Made by a program: the position numbers and the translations under genes
The notes under the pieces: model-generated
Databases searched by the model: none
Told to the model about the DNA's origin: nothing
Seen by the model: only the letters and a program-made list of their open reading frames with translations
Shown: positions 23,641 to 36,215 of the stretch, one piece after another
Layout of the letters: each line of letters starts with the position of its first letter
How positions within the stretch are numbered: the stretch's first letter is position 1
NCBI GenBank assembly: GCA_954871525.1
Contig: OX940868.1
Location: 30,128,056-30,192,055, forward strand
Length of the DNA: 64,000 bases
Direction of reading: 5' to 3'
Source: Parietaria judaica
Lineage: Eukaryota; Streptophyta; Magnoliopsida; Rosales; Urticaceae

Positions 23641-24699
23641 TATCGTCAAATCTGCAATTTCCATGGAAAAGCTTGAGTTTGGCCGAAAAGAGGGGACTTA
23701 CCAGCTCGAAAATCGGCGAGAAGCATAAATCGTGGGCTGTTGGAGGCGAGAAGAGGGAGAAGTCACCGAATTTCGGCGAGAAGAGTGAGAAATGTGTTTA
23801 AATATTTTCCCTAAATATTTTTTAAATTGCACCTTAAAGAACCTTTTTTTTAGACGTGAAACACCGATAATCGGCTGTACTTCGGTTTATCGAAAAGCTC
23901 GATAATCGTCGAAAAATGGATAAAACGGTAAGTGTTATAGCCGGTAACTTACCGGTAACTACCGGTAAGGTCGATTATCGTCGATTATCGACGATAATCG
24001 TTGGTAAGTCGAACCTTGGTAAGAACTATCCTGATTGAATAAGTGTTATTTTTTTTTTGGAATATAAAAATAGGCTAATTAAAATACATTGATTAAATAC
24101 CAAGTTTGTAGTTTTGGATTCTTATTATAATTCAATATGGGTACATTAAATCGGATTTTTTGGATTTCCGGTACGTTCGTTTTTCGGGTATTTTTCTTCT
24201 TCGAGTATCCAGAAAATACGATGGTATCGGAATTTTCAAGTTTGTTTCTTCAAATTTTATCATCCGGATCCCATTTTGATTCTCCAATATAGAAATATGT
24301 AAAAAATTATTATTACTTCTTGATAAATTAATTTAGATTTAGAAAAATTTAAATTTAAAAAAAATAATCAACGTGTCATACCACATGGTCGTCTGATGAC
24401 ATTCCATGCCATGTGGCGGTCAATATGATCACAATTTTAAAGAATGAGAATTTTATTCTGTAAAAAAATGAATGAGAACTTATCAATGTCAAATTAAAGA
24501 CTATTAATACTTGTACCGGCATTATCACTCTTTAGAAATATACATCATGATTTGAGCAAGGTAATTTTCTATTTCGACTCTAGTTTGACTCTATCTTTAA
24601 AAAAAAAAAAAAAATAGACACGATATTAGCAAGGTAATATTTTATTGGATTATCATGAACTGGATAATGGATACGATTCCTTCTCAATTAAAATAGGAG

Positions 24700-25800
24700 T
24701 TGTTTGGTACATAATTTGAAAATAGTTTTTTAGCTTTTTAACTTGCACAGTTAAAATGAAAAAAGTAAATGACTATCTGGTGTTTAACTCATCAAATTAG
24801 ACTCCAAAACGTTTCAAGTTTTATTCTGTTTTTCTTAAGGATTTTCAAATACACATTTTTGTTGTTTTTTTTTTTTTTTTTTTTTTCACTCAGTTTTTTC
24901 TTTCATCACTTCTTATTTCTATCGACTTCATGTAACAGGGAACCAGGAAATAACTTTTTTTCGTCCATGTTCCAAAAAATCGGGAATTTTTTGTACCGAT
25001 TTCGATTTTAAAAGTGCTTGATTAAAAACCACATGTATTTTTGAAAAAATAGAAAACTACAAATAGTATAAAAAATGACGATAAAAATATATAATACACT
25101 AAAAACTTCATACGAAAAACTAAAAAAATGACATGTATTAAAGTCGGAACCAGTACTATAATCCGGGATATTATTGTTAAGGGCATCGTTTCTGGTTCTC
25201 GATTCTAAAAACGAGCCGATAAGTACCAGTTCTCGGTTTTCAACTAAATTTTCTTTGATTTTTTAAAATCGATCCGGGACCGAAATCGGAATAGAGACAA
25301 AACTGGAAAACAGAGATTTTCACCTATAGACTTCATCATTGAGCTTTCAAAGTCTCGATGCCAATTGCGAAACCGGTGCCGATGCCGGCGCCGAATCTGA
25401 CTTGGTCTATGTGATGTTGGGACATAATTAAATGTGTGATGACTCTGGGAAAAATGAATATGGACGACCTGTTGTGGTGAATATATAATTCACACGAATA
25501 CTATGCTTGATATAAAGTTGGTGAAATATTATGGAATAAAATCACATGAGATATTTTACTTTTGACATATGTTAAACCTGATTATTTAGACGAAAATTAA
25601 ATGTATTAAATATTTAATTTTTTGATAAAAAAATCAAATAGTATTCCAAATAGCTATTCTGTTGTTTTCTTTTTTTAAAATAAAAAGTAGAAATGTGTAC
25701 CAAACAATTATTTAAAAACAATTGCAAGATTTTTTTACACTACAATTATAAAATTATGAAAAGAGAAAACAAAAACAATTTGAGTTGTCTACCAAACAAC
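24700..25800. mobile_element. TIR element present only in duplication copy A
   Basis: Starts TTGTTTGGTACATAATTTG and has the inverted counterpart GTGTACCAAACAA at about 25697-25710, with a further ACCAAACAAC at 25791-25800. The segment is missing from the paralogous copy at about 30450, which shows it is an insertion. The TGTTTGGT terminus recalls PIF/Harbinger or hAT MITEs. The superfamily is undecided and the exact right end uncertain. Confidence 0.55.
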
Positions 25801-26480
25801 ACTATTATCACTTAAAATCTTGCAATTCACCAGTATATAGCAACGTTGATTGCGAAATAAGCTGAAATTAATTGCAGATTATTGTTAATTAATTAAACTA
25901 ACGACTAGTATTTAAATTGAATAGAAAATATACCAGCTGTAAGGGAATAAGACAAAGCTTATTTTTTAAAATAGTTAGAAATTTGGAATATCAAAATATA
26001 TAAGATTTTTTTAAGTGTTGAAAGTTGTGTTTGCGCGTCTGTTGTCTGTATGATAATACTTGTTTTTAAAGGGATCATCAGTCATTTATATTATAAATGA
26101 ATTGAGTTTTTCACGCTTGAGCCCTTTAATATAAAAACAAAGAAATCAATTGAAAATTAAATTGATAAAAATAATTCAAAATCATTATTTTCTGATGTGA
26201 TTGTGCAATTTATGTGTACTTGTGTACTACAAGACAAGATTTCAGCATTTTTTTTTTATAACTGAAGATAACATAAGACGATATCAGGCATCAGCAAGCT
26301 ATATTTTTATTTTTATTTTTGTATATCCCGACTTGAAATTGATTTTCTTTCTCTTAAAAATAGACACGGTTGGTAACACAGGTAATATTTTAATGGAATG
26401 TCACTATTTGAGTTTGATTTTTATTTATAAAATTATAATTACATTAATCAATACCACCTTCGGACAAATTGGACTTGGTC

Positions 26481-27171
26481 AGTCAAATCCTTCCTTCACA
26501 CTAATTGTGTTGTTTATCCTAAAAATGACACACAGTGGAGGAAGAAGATTCGTTGACCAACAGTCAACAGAAACGCATTCAGCCGCTTCGCGAGGAGGTA
26601 TCCTCGAGGAGGATATCCGACGGGATAGCCCGATGGAGTACTAAGCGCCCGAGGAGAATGCCCGAGGGGAAGGCCCGAGGAGGATCTCACGAGGACGCGC
26701 CCGAGTTGTACGTTCGGTCCGCAATAAATGCGGCCGAGGTCTGGTCGGTGAATCAGGAAAAGGCATCCGTACGCGCACCATTTGCGCAGGGAGTGGCAGG
26801 CGACAACTTTAGTGGGAGTATGCCTTCTTACCATGGCAGAGAATATCAGAAGGGGACCACCAAATATCCGAAGGCAGGGACCACAAAAGATCAACCGAGG
26901 GATTCGAGCCCTAGCTAGGGCAAAAGGGCCTATAAATAGAAAACGAAGTACAATTGTAAAAGGGGAGCACATGAGAAACAGTATACTTGTAACTTGAAGA
27001 GGATAATCCGATATTCAATAGAAAAACACACCAAAGTATTAGAAGTGATTATGGTCATTCTCTTATTCCGATTTCTCACACCTAAAAGAGATAAAAATCC
27101 GAACTACTTTCTTTAAACTCGAGGGAAAATCCTCGTGACTGTGGTGGGTGATTTTCCCCTCAACAAGCTAT
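26481..27171 (+). mobile_element. Solo-LTR-like insertion
   Basis: Absent from duplication copy B. It is GC-rich with repeated CCCGAGG motifs, followed by a TATAAATA promoter element at 26931-26938 and an LTR-like 3' half that ends CCCTCAACA. I see no internal region. The left border is approximate and the 5-bp duplication was not resolved. Reading frames within it resemble no protein. Confidence 0.5.
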
Positions 27172-27539
27172 TTTCATTTATTTTGCAATCACAATTTACT
27201 TTTCACATGAATAAGGTGTAGTTGTAAATGAAATTATATAATAATTGAAGGAAGATCCTCGTGACTGTGGTGGGTGATTTTTCCCCTCAACAAGTTATTT
27301 TCGTTTATTTTGCAATCACAATTTACTTCTCACATGAATAAGGTGTAGGTAAACGGAATTATATAATAATTCAAATAATTCAAATCTGTACAACTCAACT
27401 AACCATACATGTACACTCTAGTTGTTGAGTTCGCATGCATCAGAAAACTAGCTATTAACTTTTGGGCTATTAGAGGCAAAAATACCCAAATTGTTTGGAA
27501 ATAGAGTGACATATAGTCAAGTTAAAATCAAAAGTACTG

Positions 27540-28660
27540 AACTTATACTTTTTACTTTTTAGAAAATTATTAGGATTCCATGTTTTAGGGTTACAAGCAA
27601 TAAAAGTACCCAAGTAGATAGAAAACGGGTCGGCATATAGCCAAGTTAAAAAAATAAAAATAAAAAAAAACTGTGGCAAAAGTATATAAGCTACACTTTA
27701 TTTGTAGGAATGTTAGAATCCATCCTTTTTTCATCCAGCTCCGTTAAAGTGGCATTTCACTTAAAGTGGTAAATAGCAATGACTGGAATTTCGAAAAAAT
27801 TAAACTATTGGTAGATTTCGGCAAAAATACCAATTTGCCTCCACCCCGGCCGGACGGACGGCGGCGCGCGTGTGTGGTAGTACATTTGTGCGAGTCCTCC
27901 CCCATCCACAAAATCCTATGACCCTAAGGGCCCAAGCCCTTGTCCCTAATATTTGGTATATAAACATCACCAAACTCTTATCATCTATCAATGTGGGACT
28001 TTTGTTATTCAACTAATATCACACATTCACACTTAACATACACTTCACCTAATAAATTAACTTAATATTATACACTTAACATACATATACACTTAATATA
28101 TAATATTATATTCTTCAACTAATAATAAATTAACTTAATATTATACACTTCAAATAATATTATACACTTAACATACATATACACTTAATATATAATATTA
28201 TATTCTTCAACTAATAATAAATTTGTTAACATACATACACAATTTACATGCATATTCACTTATTATAACACACTTAACATATTCACTTCACATAATAATT
28301 TGACTTAATATTATACACTTCAACTAATAATGTGATTTTACATTAGACATTTTAGCTACATATTTAAGTTACAAATGTGTTTTGCTGTATACAATTATGT
28401 CTTGTATTTATTAAATATGTAGTTTTGAACCTATATAAATATCATGCTTAAAATATTTTTTACAGAATATCCGTCGGCATATCTATCGGCAAGCGGTATG
28501 CCCATTCGAAAAATGCTGTAAATCCGGTAAACGACATGCCCTTTTTTTACCATTTGCCCATCGACATACCCATCGGCAAGCGATATATCCGTAAAACGAA
28601 AAATTCGAAACGAAAACGGCAAGCGGCATTTTAAACCTTGGTAAATAGTATACTAACTAT
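27540..28660. other. Spacer between the duplication copies
   Basis: Contains a degenerate member of the AAAAGTACCC repeat family (27590), a short GC-rich patch (27840-27880), a 91-bp tandem duplication with ACTTAACATACATATACAC (28072 and 28163), and at 28440-28640 a piece ending AAACCTTGG that resembles one end of the 19246 hAT family. No gene is seen. Confidence 0.45.
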
Positions 28661-28809
28661 GTCACAATTATAAAGAATCATAACTTTGTTAAAAAAAAAA
28701 AAAAGATTCAAATGTTTATGTTGGTATTATAGAAAAGAAAGACCATTAATACTTGTACCAGCATTGTCTCTATTTAGAAACATGTATCATGATTTGAGGA
28801 AGGTAAAAT

Positions 28810-30008
28810 GAGTCAAATGTCCATTTGTGACTCAATGTTTCGAAAAAATGTTCATTTTTAGTTATGTTAATCCAAACAACTCATTAGTTAAAATATGGAC
28901 CAATTTACCCTTCAAATTAATTAATTAATATTTAGCATTTAAATTATGTTTAAAATTAATTAATAATTCGAATTAATTAATAAAATTAAAATAATTTTTT
29001 TCCTTAAATGTAGCTAAATAGAATAACTGATTAATCTTAATCATTCCTTAATTATTTTTGAATTTTTTCTACCTATTAATCAGTATGCTAACGATTTAAA
29101 TTTTAAAAATAAATTTCAAAATTCTTAAAATCGTAGGAAATAATAAGCACAAATTAATATAGAATCTACGGAAAAAAAAAATTGTATTTAAATATACCAA
29201 TTCCGAACTATAAATTTAATTACGAATCTTGCATATGTATATACGAAACTTTATACGGGAACTGTTTGTGCAAATCGTAAATATCAACCATAATTGTATA
29301 TATAAACCATGATCAAACCGTAAATTTATTTACCAAAATTGTATATGTATATACCGATACTTAATGCGGGGAGTGCTTGTGCAAATCGTAAATATCAACA
29401 CGAATTTACTATATGTATATACCAATATAAAATTTAAAAATTTAATTACCAAAATTGTATATGTATATACAAATACTTAATACAGGGATATTTCTTGCAA
29501 ATCGTAAATATCAACGTGAATTTAGTTTATGTATACACCATTATCAAACTATAAATATAATTACCAAATTTGTATATGTATGTACCACATCTTAATACGG
29601 GGACTGCTTGTGTGAATCGTAAATATCAACATGAATTTGTTATATGTATATACCAATATCAAATTGTAATTATACTTACGAAATTTTATTAACGTACATT
29701 CACCATCGACGACCTGCACGAGAAAGTGGTTCGTGACGATTTTGGAGATGGTTATCCCGGTGAGGGAGCGAAACTCGGAGCGGGCTCGCCGGCGCTAACT
29801 GAAAATCCGTGCTTGGGCTTAAGAGTAAAATAGATGTCCGATGAGCCCCACTTCCTTGCTGCACTTCACTCCGATCCCGACGTGGCTGGCCAAGTCGCTC
29901 CACGGTCGCCTCCTCGGCCGTCGCGCCCACGGTTGCCGAAGGCATGCCTGAAGTCGCCGTGCTCTCCACCCGAATCCGGGGATAGTGGTCAATCCGACGT
30001 GAGAAGTC

Positions 30009-30059
<51 letters not shown>

Positions 30060-30300
30060 TTTTTAAATTTAGGTCAAAGTAACAAATTAAATGAGAATGT
30101 GCTAAATAAGGGAATAACTCAACCATAATTTTTGGAATTCGAAATTAAAATATTTAATAATGAATTAATAAACGAAAATACAAAATATAATTAAAATCAA
30201 GGTTAATATGGTCCAAAATATTTTTAAAATGAATATAAACGAATTATTTGAAAGTATGAGTAATTCCATTAAACCTTAAGTCGTTTTTGGACATTACATA
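28810..30300. mobile_element. Mutator-like element with GC-rich cargo (Pack-MULE-like)
   Basis: The left end AATGTCCATTTGTGACTCAA (28817) and the diverged inverted right end AAACCTTAAGTC...TTGGACATT (about 30270-30295) match the element at 7017-8636. The empty site is visible in duplication copy A near 24565, confirming an insertion. AT-rich arms enclose a GC-rich core (29700-30010) with no recognisable protein, then a (GA)n tract. The core has the composition of captured exon sequence, but I cannot identify a source gene. Confidence 0.55.
30013..30058. repeat. (GA)23 microsatellite
   Basis: Uninterrupted GA dinucleotides at the edge of the GC-rich core of the Mutator-like element. Confidence 0.95.
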
Positions 30301-31395
30301 GGGTTTTCTTACTTTATTTCGACTCTAGTTTGACTCTTTCTTTATTTATACACATATATATAAATATAAATATAAGACACGATATTAGCAAGGTAATATT
30401 TTATTTGAATATCATGAACTGGATTATAATGGATATGATTCTAGGGCTTAGGGTACATTATCACTCAAAGCCTTGTAATTTAACAATATATAGCAATGTT
30501 GATTGCGATATAAGCTGAAATTAATGCAAATTATTGTTAATTAATTGAACTAACACTAGTATTTAAATTGAATAGAAAATAATTGAGTTTAACTGACAAT
30601 CTGCCGTAAGGGAATAAGACAGAGCTTATTTTTTAAGATAATTGAAAATTTGGAATATCAAAATATATGATTTTTTAATTGTTGAAAATTGTGTTGACGT
30701 TTCTGTCGTCTCTATGATAATAATACTTGTTTTTAAGGGAACCATCAGTTATTTATACTATATAAATAAATTGAGTCTTTCACGCTTGAGCCTTTTAATA
30801 TAAAAACAAAGAAATCAATTTAAAAAAAAATAAATTTATAAAAATAATTCAACATCATAATTTTCTGATGTGCAATATATGTGTAATTGTGTACTACAAG
30901 ACAACATTTCAGCAATTTTTATAGCTTAAGAGATAACATAACACGATATCATTATCAGCAAGCTATTTTTTATTTTTATTTTTGTATATCCCGACTAGAA
31001 ATTGATTTTCATTCTTTTAAAAATAGACACGATAACGCAGGTAATATATATTAATGGAATATCACTATCTGAGTTTGATTTTTCTTAATAAAATAATAAT
31101 TACATCAATCAATACCACCTTCGGACAAATCATGGATTGGACTGGAGTTATTTTCGTTTACTTTGTAATCACATTTTACTTTTCTTATGAATAAGCTGTA
31201 GTAGCTATAAATGGAAATATATAATAATTGAATAATTCAAATCCTTACAACTCAACCAAACCATATAAGTATACTCTAGTTGTTGAGTTCGCATGCATTC
31301 ATAAAAATAGCTATTTACTTTTCTGTTATTAGGGCCGCCGAAGATACCGCAGTAGTTTGGAAATAGAGTAGCATATATTCAAGTTAAAATATGCG

Positions 31396-32753
31396 AATTC
31401 CAATGGGCACCTTTCTAAAAAAAAAATAGCCGGAAATCATGTGTATTGTGATTCCGTCTCAAAATTATTTTCCAATGGGCACTTGTGATAACTTCCATAT
31501 CTCTCTCTCATTCAACGCATTTCAGCTGGTGGCCCGTACATTGGCTGAGGCCTGAGAGCGAGCGCCTTCGTTTATTTCTCATGACAAGCTGGGAACAAAG
31601 TAAAAGATGTACTGAAGCTTTTGATTCCTCATATTTTGCATTTACTACTTTTTAATAGAAAAATTAGTTATGGATATATGTTGTTTTAATAGAAAAATGT
31701 TAAAAACTTGACACGTGGTAGGCGAGTTAACATAGTTAACATCAATATGGTTCAAACAATTTTCCAAAAGTGGAAGTTAGATACTTTTACCATAAATTTT
31801 TTTAACTTAGCTCTATGCGGCTCCATTTCCAAATTTCTTGAGTACTTTTGCCGCAATTAACCTTAACGATAGTAAACACCTTATTGAACAAAAAGCAAGG
31901 GTTATTAGGGGCAAAAGTACCAGCCAAGTAGTTTTTTACGCAACGGAAATCAGCATAAACTTCTAATGACATATTTTTTTAGCCCAAGTAAATATATTTT
32001 GTTATGTTAACTCCATACTCTGAAGTTCCACTAGCTGGAGTATGAGTTATTCAAGTTTTTTTTTAATACTTTTGACAAAATTTATGATTATTTAATATAG
32101 TCATTTCACCATTTATGATCATCATCAATTCAAAATATTTTTTGTTATGTTATGTTATTTATTTAAAAAATTTTTAATATTGGACAAGATATGCAAGGCC
32201 AAGTAGGAGTTTGGTGACGTGGCAGTGCCGCATGTCAGTCAACTTGACTCCACATGGCACTTAATAGTTAACTATAACTAATTGTAATTATACATACGTT
32301 AAGGATTTTAGCTGCAAAAAATGAATTTAAAGATTTACTTAAAATAAATAAGTGAATTCGGTGGCGTTAGCCGCAAATTTTCCTTAAAATTTAAAATGTT
32401 TGCTTATGAATTCCGCGCATATAGCATGGCACACGGTACCGGGAAACTGGTATGCATATAGGGCCGATCAATAAGTAATATGAAATGAATTTTATAGTTT
32501 GGCAACTTGCCTTACATTACTGATGATCTTCCTTTCAAGTAGGAGGCATTTTGAATTAAGAACATCGCCATTCTATATTTATTTTAGTTGGATAGTTGAT
32601 TTTCAAATCTTTGAAAATCCGCAACGATTTCTCATCAAATCGTTACGAATCTCTACTTGTCTTACAGGTTTCACGTTTTATCTCATGTCTTTAGTGAATC
32701 GCCAATTAAATATAGTTTCATTATGCAATGAATGATTGTATTGTTAGTATATA
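31396..32753. other. Dispersed-repeat spacer
   Basis: Several degenerate copies of the family with GGGGCAAAAGTACC, TTAGCCGCAA and ACGTGGCAGTG (31630-31860 and 31900-32390). These are probably decayed Mutator-like MITEs. No gene is seen. Confidence 0.45.
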
Positions 32754-33913
32754 TTGTCGCGCGTATATTTTAATCGTAGGCACACCAGATGCATGAGGTA
32801 TAAATTATACGGCCAATAATTGAGTAATTTGAAATGCATTTTATAGTCTTGTGCCTAATAACGATCTATCTCTATGTCTTAATCATGGAAATTAATTATC
32901 TGAAATGCAAATGCTATTATTGATGTCCACGTCCCTTTATTATTTTTTGGTGGGTAAGGAAGATACTTTGAATCCGGAATCAGATTACGCATATTATTTT
33001 CTAGCAAATTATCGTCATCTTCTAAAAGAAATCAATAGAACAATTACGTATGATTAGGACTCATCAGTTAACGGAAATTTATTATAATCATTTTGTGGAT
33101 GCTTATATTAAAGAAAGAACCACACATATAACCACTTTTTAGTATTCAACTTAACATGGAGATTAAATATAGGACTCAGCGGGAACCATCAATCATTATA
33201 TTTAGGTGAATGATTGTTAGCTATTTATTGTCGCGCATATATATTAATCATAGGCACACCACGAATCACACATGAGATATAAATTATACGGCTAATAATT
33301 GAGTAATTTAAAATGCATTTTATAGTCTTGTGCTTAATAATGATCTCTCTCTCTAGTCTCTAATCTCTATGTCTTAGTCGTGGAAATAAACTACTTAGAT
33401 GCAAATGTTATTATTGATGTCCACGTCCTTTTTGTAAGAGTTATTTTGTTTTTGTCATGTAAAAGAATGTTGTCTAAAAGACATGTCCAGAAAATACAAA
33501 GGATCAATAAATTGCTGAAGATCTCCGCATTTATTAGAGATATATGGTGTTGGAGTCAAAGATCTTCGTGCAGCAATCACCGCGATCAACCAGCTCAGTC
33601 TTAATCATTGTCTGATTGATGCTGGTTTGATTTGATTGAATGTTACCGTTGGTCCTTTCAATCCCTCTGATTTGTGGTCCCTTTTGTTTTCTTATTTGGA
33701 TGCCATGGAGATCGGCCTATAAAGCATTTGCTAGATGTGGGTGGAACATCGAACACTTTGAACGAAAAACACCCATCGCGGCTCAAATAAGAACTGGAGG
33801 GTCTTGAGATCTCGTTTGAGCGAAGTGACGACTGGTTGTGGACAGTTGAAGTAATCGCAAGATCGTTCTAAAGAGAAGCAAGTTTTTTTCGTGGAGTCGG
33901 ATCACCACTAATC

Positions 33914-36215
33914 CCGCGAATGTAAGAGAGCACGGATATCCGTGTCTCTTTTTTTTTTTTCAGGGTCGGATTTGGCGGACCCGGATAAATCCGACTCCGC
34001 ATTTTTTTTTTCGAAAATTGTGTTTTGGTCCCTGAATTATTTTAAAGTTTAAACCGAATACTTTATTATATTTTTTCGGGTTTTAGGAGTTTAAATTTCA
34101 AATATCAGATTATATTTTAACGGTTTTAACGGGTTTAAAATTCAAAATTCAAATTTTAAATGATGATAAACATAAAGACAAATAATTAAATAAGTATCGG
34201 GGCTCGTTGAAACCTCTCCGAGTCCCCCAAAAGGGTGCGGCTCGGGCAAGGAAAGAGCGCCCTAAGGTTTTTATTTATATTATAAAGCAAATAAAAATGT
34301 CATACAATTACAAAGTACAAACCGATTACTCCCGGTTTGCCACATTAAGCTCGTTGAAATAGTCTAACAACTCGTTGTCTACCATTTGATTATCTTGCGT
34401 TCGCTTTTTGGCCAAAATCCAATCCTTGGAAAGCATAAGGATTTCGACCAAAAACGCCTTCGTTGACTTGCGTCGAGCCTCCAATAGGCGTCCCGCGAAT
34501 GAGAAAGCCGCTTCCGATGACACCGTGGAGACCAGAACGGTGAGGATGTCGCGAGCCACCGATGATAAAACCGGGTACTCAAGACGATTTACGCGCCACC
34601 ATTCAAGTATGTCGAGGCCTTCGTCGGGGTACACGGTGCCGGTGGAAGGTTACAGAAGATGTCGTACTCGTTGATTCTTCAGTGGTTTGCTCGGGGGCGG
34701 CGTCGAGACGTGTTCCGTGTCTCCTTCTTGCTCCATGTCGTCGTAATATTGAATTATTGTCTCTCTAGTTACATGATATTGAATTATTGTCTCTCTAGTT
34801 ACATGACGTGAGACATACCGGTAGTTTATCGGGGCGATGAATGCTAAAAATTCGTTCAAACCATCACCCTCGGAAAACGATATCGGTAAACCATCATGTA
34901 TGATAAATCTAGCGAGAGCTTTCCTATAAATGAGATCGGATAAGCGACTTACCTCCTCCACTTTCTTACGCTTTCGGCATTGCTTGACGTGATCTCGGAG
35001 GTACGATGTGCCTTGAGTTTTTGGATCGGCCGCCTTTATTTCTCCGCAAGTTCGACATTTCCCAAATCTTTCCTCCTTTCCTGTAGTAGGATTAATAATA
35101 TAAAGCCGAAAAAAGTCATTTTGGCATACCGGAGATGTAAGGTTCTTCCTCTTCCTCGGTTTTGGCGGTGGCGGGTTTGCCGGCGGCGGAATAGGAGGCC
35201 GACTAGAACCACGAGGCCGACCACGAGCTCGGACCGGCGGCGGCAGTTGGAAGAATTTCGTCCTCCTCTTCGTCGTCGTCCTCATCATCGTAGTCGTCGT
35301 CCCCGCCTTCAAGACCTTCGTAATTCGGATCGTCGTCTCTTCCGTCGTTCATGTTCATCGATCCCGAAGCTTCTCGGTTTTGGGCATCGTACGCCTCTTG
35401 CTCGCTCGACCATTCCAGAATATTTCCTGTAGAATTTTGAAGCAAGTTAGCAAAACCACCAAATTGTTGACCATAAATTACCGGAACGATGGCGTGGGGT
35501 TGAATTTGTGGCGATGGTAGACTAGAGGAACCCGGAGCATTTTGTGGGTAAACACCGCCATAATATGTATGTTGTATTTGTTGTTGTTGTACCGGCGGAG
35601 TTGAATGCAGAATACTATTAACCGACCCGGTTTCGGAACCGGCCCGTCCTTTTCTTCGGCGATCATTTCGGCCTCGAGAACGGTTATTGGAACTCGACAT
35701 TATATCAATAATATAACTAAACTATATAATATAATAGATATTATGATAATAAGAGTATTAATATAACTATATTGTAAGAAAACTATAGCTTAAAATCGGA
35801 TTTTTGAGAGCTTGGGCGAGTTGAGAGAGTATGAGATGAAAAGAATGAGTTGAGTGAAAAAAATGAGGGAGAATAGTGGTTTTTATAGGGAAAAAATGGA
35901 GAGAATCGAATAAAGAGGGTATAATTAATACCCAACGGATAGATTCAGGCCATTTTCTGCAATTTGCAGAAAGCACGTCGGGACCACGCGGGAGAGCTGT
36001 TGCCCAACGGCTCCTTCGATCGCGTCGTACACGTGGCACATCCAACGGCTCAAAAAATAGAGCCGTTGGCTTGTATTTTTTATTTATTTTTTTCTTAAAA
36101 TGTCGGAGCCGGATTAATCCGGCTTAATCCGGCTCCGTATTAAGTCGGAGTCGGAGCTCCGACTCCGTAAAAAAAAATGGAGGGTCCGGGAAATCCGACC
36201 CTCCTACATTTCCAG
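33914..36215 (-). mobile_element. Internally deleted hAT transposon (2.3 kb)
   Basis: The ends CCGCGAATGTAAGAG and (reverse) CTGGAAATGTAGGAG pair as inverted repeats, with GGGTCGGATTT repeated inside both. Flanks show an 8-bp duplication with one mismatch, CACTAATC (33906-33913) and GACTAATC (36216-36223). Subterminal regions are packed with CGGACCC and CCGACTCCG motifs. The empty site is seen in the paralogous LTR near 48060. Confidence 0.8.
34326..35700 (-). pseudogene. hAT transposase with the catalytic core deleted
   Basis: N-terminal low-complexity region (from 35700) ending in an acidic run; a frameshift between about 35215 and 35300; a proline-rich stretch; a BED-type finger with CRTCGEI and LRDHVKQC (about 35070-34970); then the start of the core (IHDGLPISF). 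The next recognisable part is the C-terminal dimerisation domain (34634-34326) with ILEWWRVNRLEYPVL and TVSSEAAFSFAGRLLE. The RNase H-like catalytic region between them is missing. A 30-bp exact tandem duplication lies at 34748-34807. It cannot encode active transposase. Confidence 0.82.

Larger units (their letters stand above)
19246..24018 (-). mobile_element. 4.8-kb hAT transposon, full length but decayed
   Basis: The ends are inverted copies of CAAGGTTCRACTTACC, flanked by an 8-bp target duplication with one mismatch, GTAAAAAC (19238-19245) and GTAAGAAC (24019-24026). Both subterminal regions are packed with TACCGAT/ATCGGTA and CGATTATCG motifs, as expected for transposase-binding sites. 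It carries a broken minus-strand transposase (separate entry) and, behind its 5' end, six tandem 158-bp repeats. The age is moderate: the TSD has one difference and the gene has at least one frameshift. Confidence 0.88.
24425..27535 (+). repeat. Segmental duplication, copy A
   Basis: Matches 28663-31395 in direct orientation. Shared landmarks include ATTAATACTTGTACC, GACACGATATTAGCAAGGTA, TCACGCTTGAGCC, AATACCACCTTCGGACAAAT and GTTGTTGAGTTCGCATGC. Copy A alone carries an insertion at about 24700-25800 and a solo-LTR-like insertion at 26481-27171, then a 117-bp tandem duplication of the LTR end plus flank (27131-27372). No gene is recognised in the shared sequence. Confidence 0.8.
28663..31395 (+). 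repeat. Segmental duplication, copy B
   Basis: Direct-repeat partner of 24425-27535, lying about 4.2 kb downstream. It is interrupted by a Mutator-like element (28810-30300) exactly where copy A is continuous near 24565, and it lacks both insertions found in copy A. Confidence 0.8.

Noticed and set aside
26514..26972. Overlapping frames of 127-152 codons in a GC-rich block
   Set aside because: They sit in a solo-LTR-like insertion absent from the paralogous copy. Both strands are open and there is no protein similarity.
29700..30082. Proline/serine-rich frames in the GC-rich core
   Set aside because: Open on both strands because of composition, and one runs into the (GA)n tract. No family match; kept only as possible captured sequence.
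34408..35432. Arginine-rich plus-strand frames
   Set aside because: Antisense of the deleted hAT transposase, whose domains are recognisable on the minus strand.
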